Origin: Coprococcus ammoniilyticus
GTDB taxonomy: Bacteria > Bacillota > Clostridia > Lachnospirales > Lachnospiraceae
DNA: 64,000 bases
Assembly (NCBI RefSeq): GCF_025567345.1
Contig: NZ_JAOQJS010000004.1
Span: forward strand, 124,001-188,000
Direction of reading: 5' to 3'
A model generated the notes under the pieces. The model saw nothing but the letters and a program-made list of their open reading frames with translations, searched no databases and had not been told where the DNA came from. Below, one piece after another: positions 34,699-43,837 of this stretch; within the stretch, counting starts at the first letter, position 1, and each line of letters starts with the position of its first letter. The translations under genes were made by a program, and so were the position numbers.

Positions 34699-36459
34699 AT
34701 GAGTAAAAAAGAAAAAAGTACGTCTGTCAATAAGAAAACACTTGGCAGAATATTAAAGTATATCAAACGATACAGTTTCTTAGTTGTCCTTTCCCTGATC
34801 TGTGCAGCGATATCCGTTGTTCTGACCTTATATGCACCGATCATTACCGGACATATGGTAGATAAGATCGTCGGAAAAGGAGCCGTTGATTTCGGAGCAT
34901 TAAAGACACTGGCAATCCGTTTTGTGATTGTAGTTGCGGTTACGGCAGTCTGCCAGTGGATCATGAATATATTGAATAATAAAGTTACCTATCATGTTGT
35001 AAATGATGTCCGTACATCTGCATATAAGAAGTTAGAACAGCTTCCGTTATCCTATGTGGATTCTCACACCCATGGTGATATCGTAAGTCGTGTGATCGCA
35101 GATGTAGACCAGTTTTCAGATGGTCTGCTGATGGGCTTTACACAGTTATTTACCGGGGTTATGACTATCGTTGGAACGCTTTGTTTCATGTTATCGATTA
35201 ACGCTGTGATCACGGTTGCGGTTGTTGTGATCACTCCGGTTTCTCTGTTTGTTGCGGCATTTATCGCAAAGAAAACCTACCATATGTTCAGAAAGCAGGC
35301 AGAGATCAAGGGTGAGATGACATCACTTGTTAATGAGATGGTAGAAAACCAGAAGGTTGTAACAGCCTTTTCCATGGAAGAAAATGTAAATGGCAGCTTT
35401 AACGAAGTAAATAAGAGATTGAATAAGGCCGGACTGGATGCGACCTTCTTCTCATCCATTACCAATCCGTGTACCCGTTTTGTAAACAGCTTAGTATATA
35501 CCGGCGTTGGCATCATCGGTGCGGTCATGGCGATCAAGGGAAGAATATCCGTTGGTCAGCTTACCAGCTTTTTAAGCTATGCAAACCAGTATACAAAGCC
35601 ATTTAATGAGATCTCAGGCGTCGTAACGGAGCTTCAGAATGCACTTGCATCCGCAGCCAGAGTATTTGAGCTGATCGATGAAGAACCGGAGATCGCGGAG
35701 CCTGCGGATGCCTATGTGATCGAGAAAGCAGATGGACAGGTGGATCTGTCTCATGTGGATTTCTCTTATAATAAAGATGTAGAACTGATCAAGAATCTGA
35801 ATCTGAAGGTTGAACCGGGTAAGCGTGTAGCGATCGTCGGACCGACCGGATGTGGTAAGAGTACCGTTATCAATCTTTTAATGCGTTTCTATGATGTAGA
35901 TGCCGGAGCCATTTCTGTAGATGACCATGATATCCGTCAGGTAACGAGAGAGAGCCTTCGTGATAACTATGGTATGGTTCTTCAGGAGACCTGGTTAAAG
36001 ACCGGAACGATCAAGGAGAATATCGCATACGGAAGACCGGATGCGACGGATGAGGAGATTATAGAAGCAGCAAAACAGTCCCACGCACACAGCTTTATCA
36101 AGCGTTTGCCGGAGGGGTATGATACCATGATATCAGAGGATGGCGGCGGACTGTCACAGGGACAGAAACAGCTCTTATGTATTACCAGAGTTATGCTTGA
36201 TCTGCCACCGATGCTGATCCTTGATGAAGCAACATCATCGATCGATACAAGAACCGAGATCCGGATCCAGCGTGCATTTGCGAAGATGATGAAGGGAAGA
36301 ACGAGCTTTGTCGTAGCGCATCGTTTGTCAACGATCAAAGAATCTGATATTATACTGGTTATGAAGGATGGACATATCATAGAGCAGGGTAATCATGAAT
36401 CACTTTTAGCACAGAAAGGGTTCTATTACACCCTTTACAATTCACAGTTTGCACATTAG
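34699..36459 (+). CDS. ABC exporter half-transporter, canonical ATP site
   Basis: 586 aa, same architecture as its neighbour. Walker A is VGPTGCGKSTVI, the signature LSQGQKQLL, Walker B MLILDEATSSID with the catalytic glutamate, and the H-loop VVAHRLSTI. It should supply the Walker B and H-loop residues of the catalytically competent site in the heterodimer. The ATG at 34699 is 8 nt from GGAGG; an upstream in-frame ATG at 34669 overlaps the first gene and lacks a site. The two form one operon. Confidence 0.92.
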   Translation: MSKKEKSTSVNKKTLGRILKYIKRYSFLVVLSLICAAISVVLTLYAPIITGHMVDKIVGKGAVDFGALKTLAIRFVIVVAVTAVCQWIMNILNNKVTYHVVNDVRTSAYKKLEQLPLSYVDSHTHGDIVSRVIADVDQFSDGLLMGFTQLFTGVMTIVGTLCFMLSINAVITVAVVVITPVSLFVAAFIAKKTYHMFRKQAEIKGEMTSLVNEMVENQKVVTAFSMEENVNGSFNEVNKRLNKAGLDATFFSSITNPCTRFVNSLVYTGVGIIGAVMAIKGRISVGQLTSFLSYANQYTKPFNEISGVVTELQNALASAARVFELIDEEPEIAEPADAYVIEKADGQVDLSHVDFSYNKDVELIKNLNLKVEPGKRVAIVGPTGCGKSTVINLLMRFYDVDAGAISVDDHDIRQVTRESLRDNYGMVLQETWLKTGTIKENIAYGRPDATDEEIIEAAKQSHAHSFIKRLPEGYDTMISEDGGGLSQGQKQLLCITRVMLDLPPMLILDEATSSIDTRTEIRIQRAFAKMMKGRTSFVVAHRLSTIKESDIILVMKDGHIIEQGNHESLLAQKGFYYTLYNSQFAH

Positions 36460-36500
36460 TAGGAACTAAAAATTTGTATTTATATAAAGGAGACAGGAAG

Positions 36501-37727
36501 ATGAAAGTTAGTGAAAGCGGATATACAAAAGACGAATTACTTGACATAGTAGACAAATACCTCGCTGAGCAGTCCAGAAGATGGAATTTTATTGAAGAAA
36601 AGGGAGACGGCATGTATGTGTATGATGAGGAAGGAAATGAATATCTTGACTTCTTCGGCGGCATCGCAGTAAACAGTACCGGTAACTGTAACAAGAAAGT
36701 TGCGGCAGCAATCGCAGACCAGTGCCAGAATGTGATCCATGCATCCAATTACGCATATACACTTCCTATGATCCTGCTTGCAAAGAAGATTTGTGAGACG
36801 ATCGGTATGGAGAAGGTTCTGTTTCAGAATTCAGGAACAGAGACAAATGAAGCAATGATCAAGATGGCAAGAAAATACGGAACCGATCATTACGGACCGG
36901 AGCATTATCATATCGTTACAGCCATTAACAGCTTCCATGGCAGAACCTATGGAGCGTTATCAGCAACCGGACAGCCGGACAATGCATGTCAGATCGGTTT
37001 CAAGCCGATGCTTCCGGGCTTCACATATGCAGAGTTCAATAATCTTGAGGATTTCAAGAACAAATGTACCAAAGACACAGTTGCAATCATGGTAGAGCCT
37101 GTTCAGGGCGAGGGTGGTGTATATCCGGCAACGGAGGAATTCTTAAAAGGACTTCGTGCTTACTGTGACGAGACCGGCATCCTGTTGTTATTCGATGAGG
37201 TACAGACCGGATGGGGCAGATGCGGAGATACGATGGCATTTATGACCTATGGAGTGAAGCCTGATATGGTATCTATGGCAAAAGCGATCGGCGGCGGTAT
37301 GCCGATCGGCGCACTTTGTACATCAGCAGAGCTTGCAAGTGCATTTACACCGGGGGCACACGGTTCTACTTATGCAGCCAATCCTGTATGCTGTGCAGCC
37401 GCACTTGCAGAGATCGATGAGATCTTAGACAATCATCTTGCAGAGAATGCAAAAGAGACAGGAGCTTATTTTGCAGAACAGCTTTATTCCCTTCCGTATG
37501 TGAAGGAAGTACGCGGACGCGGACTTCTGGTTGGCGTTGAATTCACCAAACCAATCGCAAACGAAGTAAAGCATCTGGCTGTTGAGAACAGACTGTTGAT
37601 CACAGCGGTAAGACCAAATGTGATCCGTATGGCACCGCCACTGATCGTAACAAAGGAACAGTGCGATAAGGCTGTTCAGATCCTGATCAAATGTGTGTCA
37701 AAGGCAGCAGAAGAAGCAGATGCATAA
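36501..37727 (+). CDS. Class III PLP aminotransferase (ArgD-like)
   Basis: 408 aa. Class III aminotransferase features: YLDFFGGIAVNSTGN, SGTETNEAMIKMARK, NSFHGRTYGALSATGQ, EPVQGEGGVYPA, FDEVQTGWGRCG and the PLP lysine in SMAKAIGGGMPIGA. Closest in look to acetylornithine/succinylornithine aminotransferases, but other omega-amino acid substrates (GABA, putrescine, lysine) use the same fold, and no arginine-pathway genes adjoin it. The ATG at 36501 follows AGGAG. queF starts 14 nt downstream. Confidence 0.85.
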   Translation: MKVSESGYTKDELLDIVDKYLAEQSRRWNFIEEKGDGMYVYDEEGNEYLDFFGGIAVNSTGNCNKKVAAAIADQCQNVIHASNYAYTLPMILLAKKICETIGMEKVLFQNSGTETNEAMIKMARKYGTDHYGPEHYHIVTAINSFHGRTYGALSATGQPDNACQIGFKPMLPGFTYAEFNNLEDFKNKCTKDTVAIMVEPVQGEGGVYPATEEFLKGLRAYCDETGILLLFDEVQTGWGRCGDTMAFMTYGVKPDMVSMAKAIGGGMPIGALCTSAELASAFTPGAHGSTYAANPVCCAAALAEIDEILDNHLAENAKETGAYFAEQLYSLPYVKEVRGRGLLVGVEFTKPIANEVKHLAVENRLLITAVRPNVIRMAPPLIVTKEQCDKAVQILIKCVSKAAEEADA

Positions 37728-37741
37728 GGAGGTAACAGAAG

Positions 37742-38236
37742 ATGGGAAGAACCGCAGAAGAAATGGAAGATGTAACACTTCTCGGCAATAAGAATGTAAA
37801 ATACAGCATGGACTATGCACCGGAGATGTTACAGACCTTTATTAATAAACATCAGGACAATGATTATTTTGTCAAGTTCAATTGTCCGGAATTTACCAGC
37901 TTATGTCCGATCACGGGACAGCCGGATTTTGCAACCGTATATATATCCTATGTTCCGGATGTGAAGATGGTAGAGAGCAAGTCTTTAAAATTATATTTGT
38001 TCAGTTTCAGAAATCACGGAGATTTCCATGAGGACTGCATGAACATTATCATGAAGGATCTGATCAAATTGATGGATCCGAAATATATTGAAGTCTGGGG
38101 CAAATTCACTCCGAGAGGCGGTATCTCGATCGATCCATATTGTAATTACGGAAGACCGGGAACAAAATGGGAAGAAGTTGCATGGAACAGAATGTCAAAT
38201 CATGACCTGTATCCGGAAAAGATAGATAACAGATAG
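37742..38236 (+). CDS. queF: NADPH-dependent 7-cyano-7-deazaguanine reductase
   Basis: A 164-aa single-domain QueF (T-fold) that reduces preQ0 to preQ1 for queuosine. The motif CPEFTSLCPITGQPDFA carries the catalytic cysteine, with a downstream ESKSLKLYLFSFRNHGDFHE substrate and NADPH region. queC, queD and queE are not nearby. The short gaps to the aminotransferase gene and folC suggest cotranscription. Confidence 0.96.
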   Translation: MGRTAEEMEDVTLLGNKNVKYSMDYAPEMLQTFINKHQDNDYFVKFNCPEFTSLCPITGQPDFATVYISYVPDVKMVESKSLKLYLFSFRNHGDFHEDCMNIIMKDLIKLMDPKYIEVWGKFTPRGGISIDPYCNYGRPGTKWEEVAWNRMSNHDLYPEKIDNR

Positions 38237-38248
38237 GCGGAATGTCAG

Positions 38249-39583
38249 ATGAATTACAGGGAAACAGTTGAGTATATCCTAAGCATTCCACTGTTCGCAC
38301 AGAAGATTGGCACAGAGAATCTTGCCAGTCTTCTTGAACGTTTAGGGAATCCGCAGGATAAGAGCAAAGTGATCCATATAGCAGGAACAAACGGTAAGGG
38401 ATCAACGGCAAAGGCGCTTGCTACGATACTGATGCATGCAGGCTTTCATGTAGGATTGTTTACATCACCGCATCTTGTCTCGATCAATGAGCGGATCCGA
38501 TATGATGATGAAATGATATCGGATGAAGATTTTACATGGGCGTTTGAGCAGGTGCGGAAGAAGTTCATCGTTCATCCATCTTTCTTTGAAGTGATGTTTG
38601 CGATGGCGGCTGTTTATTATGAGAAGAAGCAGCCGGATTATGTGATTTATGAGACCGGAATGGGTGGCAGGCTGGATGCAACTAATGTCGTAAGACCGGA
38701 GCTTTGCATCATCACATCGGTAGGACTTGATCATATGGAATATCTTGGAGATACGATCGCTAAGATCGCAGGAGAGAAAGCAGGGATCATCAAACCGTCA
38801 GTTCCGGTCGTATATTTCAAGCGGGATGCGGTTTCGTCTGGAATCATAGAGACTCATGCAAAAGAATTGGATTCTGCCGTAACAGTGGTCGAAAAATCAA
38901 ACTATATAATAAATGAAATAGATGATAAAACCATTGATTTTTCATTTCATAATCGGTATTATAATTATGACCATTTGAGGATACCGAAAACGTCTCTTTA
39001 TCAGGTCGAAAATACCTGCCTTGCAGTTGCTTCTTTTGATATCCTGATGCAGATCAGGGATATAGAATATGGGAAAAATGCAGGTGCTGATGTCAGGATA
39101 GAGCAGGCAGTCAGAAGCGGATTACTTGATTTTTCATGGGAAGGCAGGATGGAGGAGATCGCACCGGATCTGTTTGTAGATGGTGCACATAATCCGGAAG
39201 CAGTCGAATGTTATTGCAGAACACTTCGGACGCTTTATACGAAGAAAAAGAAGATCCTGGTCTTTGCAGCAGTAAAGGACAAGGACTATGATACGATGAT
39301 ACGGGATCTGACAGAAGCACTTTCGTTTGAGAAGATCATAGTTACAAGTGTAGATAATAAACGGAAGGCGCCGGTCTCTCTGATCGCAGACAGGTTCCGG
39401 AATTACACAGGACATACGGTGGAGGCATATGAGGATATTGCAGAAGCAATGGATGTCGCCATCCGCTATAAAGAACAGATCACAGATTCAGCAGTCTATT
39501 GTGTGGGTTCTCTTTATCTGGTGGGAGAAGTCAAACGCTGGCTTCAGAAGATAAAAGAGAAATCTGCGAATATGGAGGAATAG
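38249..39583 (+). CDS. folC: Folylpolyglutamate synthase (FolC)
   Basis: A 444-aa Mur-ligase-like enzyme that adds glutamates to folates, possibly also acting as dihydrofolate synthase. The ATP loop IAGTNGKGSTAKAL, then GLFTSPHL, YETGMGGRLDATNV, TSVGLDHMEYLG and FVDGAHNPEAVE in the C-terminal domain are all family features. Ends with a TAG that overlaps the leader of the next small gene. Confidence 0.95.
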   Translation: MNYRETVEYILSIPLFAQKIGTENLASLLERLGNPQDKSKVIHIAGTNGKGSTAKALATILMHAGFHVGLFTSPHLVSINERIRYDDEMISDEDFTWAFEQVRKKFIVHPSFFEVMFAMAAVYYEKKQPDYVIYETGMGGRLDATNVVRPELCIITSVGLDHMEYLGDTIAKIAGEKAGIIKPSVPVVYFKRDAVSSGIIETHAKELDSAVTVVEKSNYIINEIDDKTIDFSFHNRYYNYDHLRIPKTSLYQVENTCLAVASFDILMQIRDIEYGKNAGADVRIEQAVRSGLLDFSWEGRMEEIAPDLFVDGAHNPEAVECYCRTLRTLYTKKKKILVFAAVKDKDYDTMIRDLTEALSFEKIIVTSVDNKRKAPVSLIADRFRNYTGHTVEAYEDIAEAMDVAIRYKEQITDSAVYCVGSLYLVGEVKRWLQKIKEKSANMEE

Positions 39584-39584
39584 T

Positions 39585-39731
39585 ATGATAAACTTTGATG
39601 AAGAAGTAAAAAAATTCAGACCGACTCTGGAAGTAGACCAGGCAGAAGATGCCATTTATCATAATGATCTGAAGGATATCTCAGATATTATGCAGGAGAT
39701 GCTTCGTGTAGCAAAGGAAACGGAGAAATAA
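39585..39731 (+). CDS. Small acidic protein, 48 aa
   Basis: An ATG at 39585 with GGAGG 8 nt upstream opens a 48-residue frame beginning MINFDEEVKKFRPTLEV and ending VAKETEK. It fills the gap between folC and the next gene exactly, with 1-nt spacings on both sides. It is acidic, probably helical, with no membrane segment or cysteine. The tight packing and good ribosome site argue that it is translated. Function unknown. Confidence 0.75.
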   Translation: MINFDEEVKKFRPTLEVDQAEDAIYHNDLKDISDIMQEMLRVAKETEK

Positions 39732-39732
39732 T

Positions 39733-41109
39733 ATGGCAGACGTACTGAATTGTAAGCATTGTGGCGGTAAGATCCTTGTTACCGGATATTGCAGCCAATG
39801 TGGGTTAAAGAGTGAATTTGTAAATAAGGCACTGAACACATCCAAATATTATTATAATATTGGTCTGGATAAAGCCAGGGTTCGTGATATGAGTGGTGCA
39901 GAAGATGCATTAAAGACAGCCCTTAAATATGACAAGTTGAATATTGATGCCAGAAATCTGCTGGGGCTTGTATATTATGAAACCGGTGAAGTTGTTCTGG
40001 CATTAAGCCACTGGGTCATCAGTGTGAATTATTTCAGCGGACGAAATGTTGCAAAACGTTATATCAAAGAGGTGAAGGGCAATCCACACAAGCTTGAAAC
40101 AACGAACAATGCAGCAAGAAAATACAATCAGGCAGTAAACTATGCCAGACAGGGCAGTAAGGATCTTGCATTTATCCAGCTTCGAAAAGTCTTATCGGAT
40201 AATCCGAAGTTTGTAAATGGTTATCTGCTGATGGCACTTCTACTGATCGATGATAACAAATATGATAAGGCAAGAAAAGCATTAAAACGTGTCATCAAGA
40301 TCGACAGAACCAATCCCCTGGCTGTCCGCTATTTCAATGAGATGGGGCATACGGATGAGGAGATCATGAGCTTTCGTGATTATCCGGATGATGATTATGA
40401 TGCGGATCTGCTGTTTGTGGAAGACCAGCCACGGGCATATGTGGAATCCGATAATGTTGACCGGAATGGAAGACCGACTCCGGTTGGCAGATATAAGGAT
40501 ATTAATTTCTACAAATATTCGCTTGCCTATGTTCTGGCAGGACTGGTATTGGGACTGACTGTCATGTGGTTCCTTGTTATGCCACAGCATAATAAGAATG
40601 CAGATGATGAGAGCAGAAATGTTAAGATTGCCTACAGCGAAGAGATTGCCAATAAGAATACCAAGCTTTCCTCTCTGCAGGATGAGGTTGATTCCTTGAC
40701 AACAAAGAATAAAGATCTTACGAAGCAGGTCGCAGATTATGAGGAAAAAAGCAAGGCAGATATATCAGATACGGATAAGGTTACGATGCAGCTTGCCATG
40801 AAGTATTATAATGATACCCAATATGATAAGGCAATGACAGAGATCGACAAGGTGCTGGAGACCAGCCCGGATTATGATGTTGCTCTGTATTATAAAGCTC
40901 TGTGCTATCTGGGTACGGAGGATGAGGATAAGGCCAAAGAATCCTTTGATACATTTATCCAGAAATGTCCAAATTCTATTTATTATACAGTTGCAGTAGC
41001 ATTGTCTGGTGCAGACACAACGAGTGGAAAAACAGATGATGGAGGCAGCACGACAGAAGGCAGTTCGGAAGGAACAACGGAATCCGATATGGATCCGACA
41101 AATGAATAA
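39733..41109 (+). CDS. Zinc-ribbon and TPR membrane protein
   Basis: 458 aa. An N-terminal zinc ribbon (CKHCGGKILVTGYCSQCG, residues 7-24), TPR repeats in the cytosol (about 35-205), one membrane helix (about 258-280), an extracytoplasmic coiled coil (about 300-340), further TPR-like helices (350-425) and a Ser/Thr/Glu tail. Probably a scaffold linking cytosolic and outside partners, but no partner can be named. Cotranscribed with folC and the 48-aa gene, and ends at a strong terminator. Confidence 0.75.
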   Translation: MADVLNCKHCGGKILVTGYCSQCGLKSEFVNKALNTSKYYYNIGLDKARVRDMSGAEDALKTALKYDKLNIDARNLLGLVYYETGEVVLALSHWVISVNYFSGRNVAKRYIKEVKGNPHKLETTNNAARKYNQAVNYARQGSKDLAFIQLRKVLSDNPKFVNGYLLMALLLIDDNKYDKARKALKRVIKIDRTNPLAVRYFNEMGHTDEEIMSFRDYPDDDYDADLLFVEDQPRAYVESDNVDRNGRPTPVGRYKDINFYKYSLAYVLAGLVLGLTVMWFLVMPQHNKNADDESRNVKIAYSEEIANKNTKLSSLQDEVDSLTTKNKDLTKQVADYEEKSKADISDTDKVTMQLAMKYYNDTQYDKAMTEIDKVLETSPDYDVALYYKALCYLGTEDEDKAKESFDTFIQKCPNSIYYTVAVALSGADTTSGKTDDGGSTTEGSSEGTTESDMDPTNE

Positions 41110-41130
41110 AAAGAAATCAAGATTATACAA

Positions 41131-41167
41131 AAGACAAATAAGCAATATTGCTTATTTGTCTTTTTTT
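41131..41167 (+). terminator. Strong terminator upstream of spoIIAA
   Basis: AAGACAAATAAGCAA and its complement (41131-41162) make a near-perfect palindrome, followed by a T-run. It ends the folC/TPR unit only 18-23 nt before the spoIIAA start. Confidence 0.93.
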
Positions 41168-41185
41168 GTAAAAAAGAGGTGGCGT

Positions 41186-41527
41186 ATGAATAATTATGAG
41201 AAAATAGGGGATACTGTGTTAATAGAGCTTCCGGAAGAAGTTGATGATTACCGGGCATCGATACTGGTGAACGAAACGGAAGAGGTATTTCAGGATGGCA
41301 GGATCCGGTACGTGATATTCGATTTCCGGCATACAAGCGTGATGGACAGCTCCGGGATCGGTCTGATCACGAGAAGATTCCGGAATGTATATGACAGAGG
41401 CGGAAAGGTGTTTGTGATCCATGCAAATGACAGAATGCAGCGGCTTCTTAAAATGTCCGGAATATTTAAGATCGCAGAGCAGACAGAGGATTTTGAGACT
41501 GCGTACAAGCAAGTACATATGTCATAA
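41186..41527 (+). CDS. spoIIAA: Anti-sigma F factor antagonist SpoIIAA
   Basis: A 113-aa STAS-domain protein. The phosphorylatable serine lies in VMDSSGIGLI (serines 53-54), flanked by VIFDFRHTS. Unphosphorylated SpoIIAA frees sigma F from SpoIIAB in the forespore; SpoIIE dephosphorylates it. Start at the ATG 41186 behind AGAGGTGG. Any longer form would run back through the terminator. First gene of the spoIIA operon. Confidence 0.95.
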   Translation: MNNYEKIGDTVLIELPEEVDDYRASILVNETEEVFQDGRIRYVIFDFRHTSVMDSSGIGLITRRFRNVYDRGGKVFVIHANDRMQRLLKMSGIFKIAEQTEDFETAYKQVHMS

Positions 41528-41548
41528 AATGAAAAGGAGAAGAAAAGA

Positions 41549-41980
41549 ATGAACAGAAATGAAATGAAAATAGAGTTTGGAAGTGATCCAAGAAATGAGA
41601 GCTTTGCAAGGGTTGTCGTAGCATCCTTTATGACCCGTACGAATCCGACGCTGGAGGAGGTCGCTGATGTTAAGACAGCCGTGTCGGAAGCAGTTACGAA
41701 TTCGATCATTCATGGTTATGGGCAAAAAGAGGGAACAATCGAGATACGGGCATACATAGAAGAGCGGAAGCTGTACATAGAGATCACCGATTATGGCTGT
41801 GGTATCGAGGATGTGGAAAAGGCAATGGAGCCAATGTTTACAACCGGAAAGGATGGACGGTCGGGAATGGGATTTTCCTTTATGGAAGCCTTTATGGATG
41901 AGCTTACGGTAGAGTCGGAGCCGGGAAAAGGAACGACAGTAAAGATGGCAAAAAAAATAGGGGCTGGGTGTGCAGTATAA
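41549..41980 (+). CDS. spoIIAB: Anti-sigma F factor and serine kinase SpoIIAB
   Basis: 143 aa, GHKL-type ATPase. The N-box (VKTAVSEAVTNSIIHGY), G1 region (ITDYGCGIEDVE) and G2 (GRSGMGFSFM) are intact. It holds sigma F inactive and phosphorylates SpoIIAA. Its stop abuts the sigF start, which keeps the stoichiometry coupled. Confidence 0.97.
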   Translation: MNRNEMKIEFGSDPRNESFARVVVASFMTRTNPTLEEVADVKTAVSEAVTNSIIHGYGQKEGTIEIRAYIEERKLYIEITDYGCGIEDVEKAMEPMFTTGKDGRSGMGFSFMEAFMDELTVESEPGKGTTVKMAKKIGAGCAV

Positions 41981-42658
41981 ATGGAAAATAATCTGGATCT
42001 TCTTTTACAGGCGAAGAAGGGTGATGACAGTGCAAAAGAAAAACTGGTAGAACAGAACCTTGGACTTGTATGGAGCGTAGCCAGAAGATTTACAGGACGT
42101 GGATATGATATCGAGGATCTGTTTCAGATCGGCTGCATCGGATTGATCAAAAGTATTGATAAATTTGATTTTGACTATGATGTGAAGTTTTCGACCTATG
42201 CAGTTCCGCTGATCCAAGGGGAAATCCGCCGCTTTTTGCGGGATTACGGCGCAATCAAGGTCAGCCGTAGTCTGAAGGAGATGAATAGTAAGGTAGAGCA
42301 ATACCGGCAGCGGGTGATCAAGGAAAAGGGCTATGAGCCTGAGATTGAAGAGATCGCTGCTGCCCTTTCTTATGATGCAGGGGAGATCGTAATGGCAATG
42401 GAGGCTTCGTTGGAGCCGGAGTCTCTGGATGCTCCGGGTGTATATTCAAAAACGGAGGAATATAGCCAGGAGATTGTTGATCATTTGTCGTTGATGCAGA
42501 TGTTGGAACGGTTGGAGCCGGAGGAACAGCGTTTGATCCAGCTTCGGTATTTTGAAGACAAAACGCAGTCGGAGACCGGAAAACTGCTTGGTATCAGCCA
42601 GGTTCAGGTGAGCCGGCAGGAAAAACGGATCCTTGAGAAATTAAAAGAAAGTGTATAA
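41981..42658 (+). CDS. sigF: RNA polymerase sigma factor SigF
   Basis: 225 aa, sigma-70 group 3. Region 2 has LVWSVARRFTGRGYDIEDLFQIGCIGLIK and KFSTYAVPLIQGEIRRFLRD. Region 3 follows, and region 4 ends with the helix-turn-helix KTQSETGKLLGISQVQVSRQEKRI. It is the first forespore-specific sigma factor. Third gene of the spoIIA operon, as in Bacillus and Clostridium. Confidence 0.97.
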   Translation: MENNLDLLLQAKKGDDSAKEKLVEQNLGLVWSVARRFTGRGYDIEDLFQIGCIGLIKSIDKFDFDYDVKFSTYAVPLIQGEIRRFLRDYGAIKVSRSLKEMNSKVEQYRQRVIKEKGYEPEIEEIAAALSYDAGEIVMAMEASLEPESLDAPGVYSKTEEYSQEIVDHLSLMQMLERLEPEEQRLIQLRYFEDKTQSETGKLLGISQVQVSRQEKRILEKLKESV

Positions 42659-42716
42659 AAAGAACGGATGCGGATATCCTAATCCTGTAAGAATATGGGA
42701 AAGCAGGTTTCGTAAT

Positions 42717-43346
42717 ATGGCAGAAATGGTATATTTGCAGTTGGCAGAAAGTGTTCTGGCGGAAAAACGAAAGGTATTGATCCGGGATGTATCGAAGGTC
42801 GTATCCGACAATCTGGATCTGAAAAATAAAATCGAAAAAATTGAACTGATGAATTTTTCTACCAGTTCAAAGGGACAGCAGGTCATATCCATGTTGGATA
42901 TCATAGAGGAGATCAGAAAAAACTGCGATGGGGAGCTGTGTATCCAGAATCTTGGACAGCCTGATGTCGTTGTATATTATAAGGCATTCGATCCGTCGGA
43001 CCGGATAAAGCAGAAGTTCAAATTTATATTTCTATGCCTGATCGCATTCTTTGGTGCTGGATTTTCAATTATATCCTATAACTCGGATGTGAATCTGGTC
43101 GGACAGCTTGATCTGCTTCAGAATGTATTTACCGGAGGCAGTGAATCAGGAGCCATGATTGGCGGTGTTGCCTATTCACTGGGCTTGTTCATTGGAATCA
43201 TTGTATTCTTTAATCATGGAGCCAATAAGAAATTTACCGATGATCCGACCCCGCTTCAGGTGCAGATGCGGCAGTATGAACAGGAGATCAATCAGACAGT
43301 GATCACGGATTCTGTAAGAAAGAAGGATGTGCGGGATGCTGATTAG
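42717..43346 (+). CDS. spoVAA: Stage V sporulation protein AA
   Basis: 209 aa. An N-terminal soluble domain with the family's opening (VYLQLAESVLAEKRKVLIRDVSKV) precedes two membrane helices (about 110-130 and 150-170) and a cytosolic tail. It is part of the SpoVA channel that moves Ca-dipicolinate into spores. The ATG at 42717 fits the family N-terminus; a GTG at 42651 overlapping sigF would add 22 residues. It directly follows sigF, as in B. subtilis. Confidence 0.85.
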   Translation: MAEMVYLQLAESVLAEKRKVLIRDVSKVVSDNLDLKNKIEKIELMNFSTSSKGQQVISMLDIIEEIRKNCDGELCIQNLGQPDVVVYYKAFDPSDRIKQKFKFIFLCLIAFFGAGFSIISYNSDVNLVGQLDLLQNVFTGGSESGAMIGGVAYSLGLFIGIIVFFNHGANKKFTDDPTPLQVQMRQYEQEINQTVITDSVRKKDVRDAD

Positions 43347-43758
43347 ACATATTTGTTATGCACTGGTTGCATTTATCGGAGGGGCAGCTATATCCAGTGG
43401 TTATTTTGCATTTATATCCCTGATCGGAGTATTCCCCAAGTTGGCGGAAAAGGTGAAAGGCAATCGGCACTATATGCTGGTGGAATGTCTGCTGGCATAT
43501 GGTGCTGTGGCAGGAAATATCGTATATATATTTAATATCCGGATCCCGCTTGCAATTCCTGGGCTGGCTTTTGTAACCCTGCTTGGCGGTATCTTTACAG
43601 GCTGTCTGGTTGGTGCGCTCGCAGAGGTGCTGAATGTATTTCCGATCATATCCAGACGGTTTTCAATCCGGCGTTATATTCCTTACATCATATACATGGT
43701 TGCAGCAGGGAAACTCGTGGGTTCTGTTCTTGGTCTGATATCAACCGGACTGGTCTAG
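43336..43758 (+). CDS. spoVAB: Stage V sporulation protein AB
   Basis: 140 aa, four hydrophobic helices (ALVAFIGGAAISSGYFAFISLIG at the start, GLAFVTLLGGIFTGCLVGALAEVLN in the middle). It matches SpoVAB in length and position between spoVAA and spoVAC. The ATG at 43336 is 9 nt after AAGGA and overlaps the end of spoVAA by 11 nt. Confidence 0.88.
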   Translation: MLIRHICYALVAFIGGAAISSGYFAFISLIGVFPKLAEKVKGNRHYMLVECLLAYGAVAGNIVYIFNIRIPLAIPGLAFVTLLGGIFTGCLVGALAEVLNVFPIISRRFSIRRYIPYIIYMVAAGKLVGSVLGLISTGLV

Positions 43759-43837
43759 GAATGCGATTTATATGCATAGTTTTCATGCAAATGGAAAATA
43801 CTGAAGAATAGAACCCGGTAAGACAGGAGGAAAGTAT

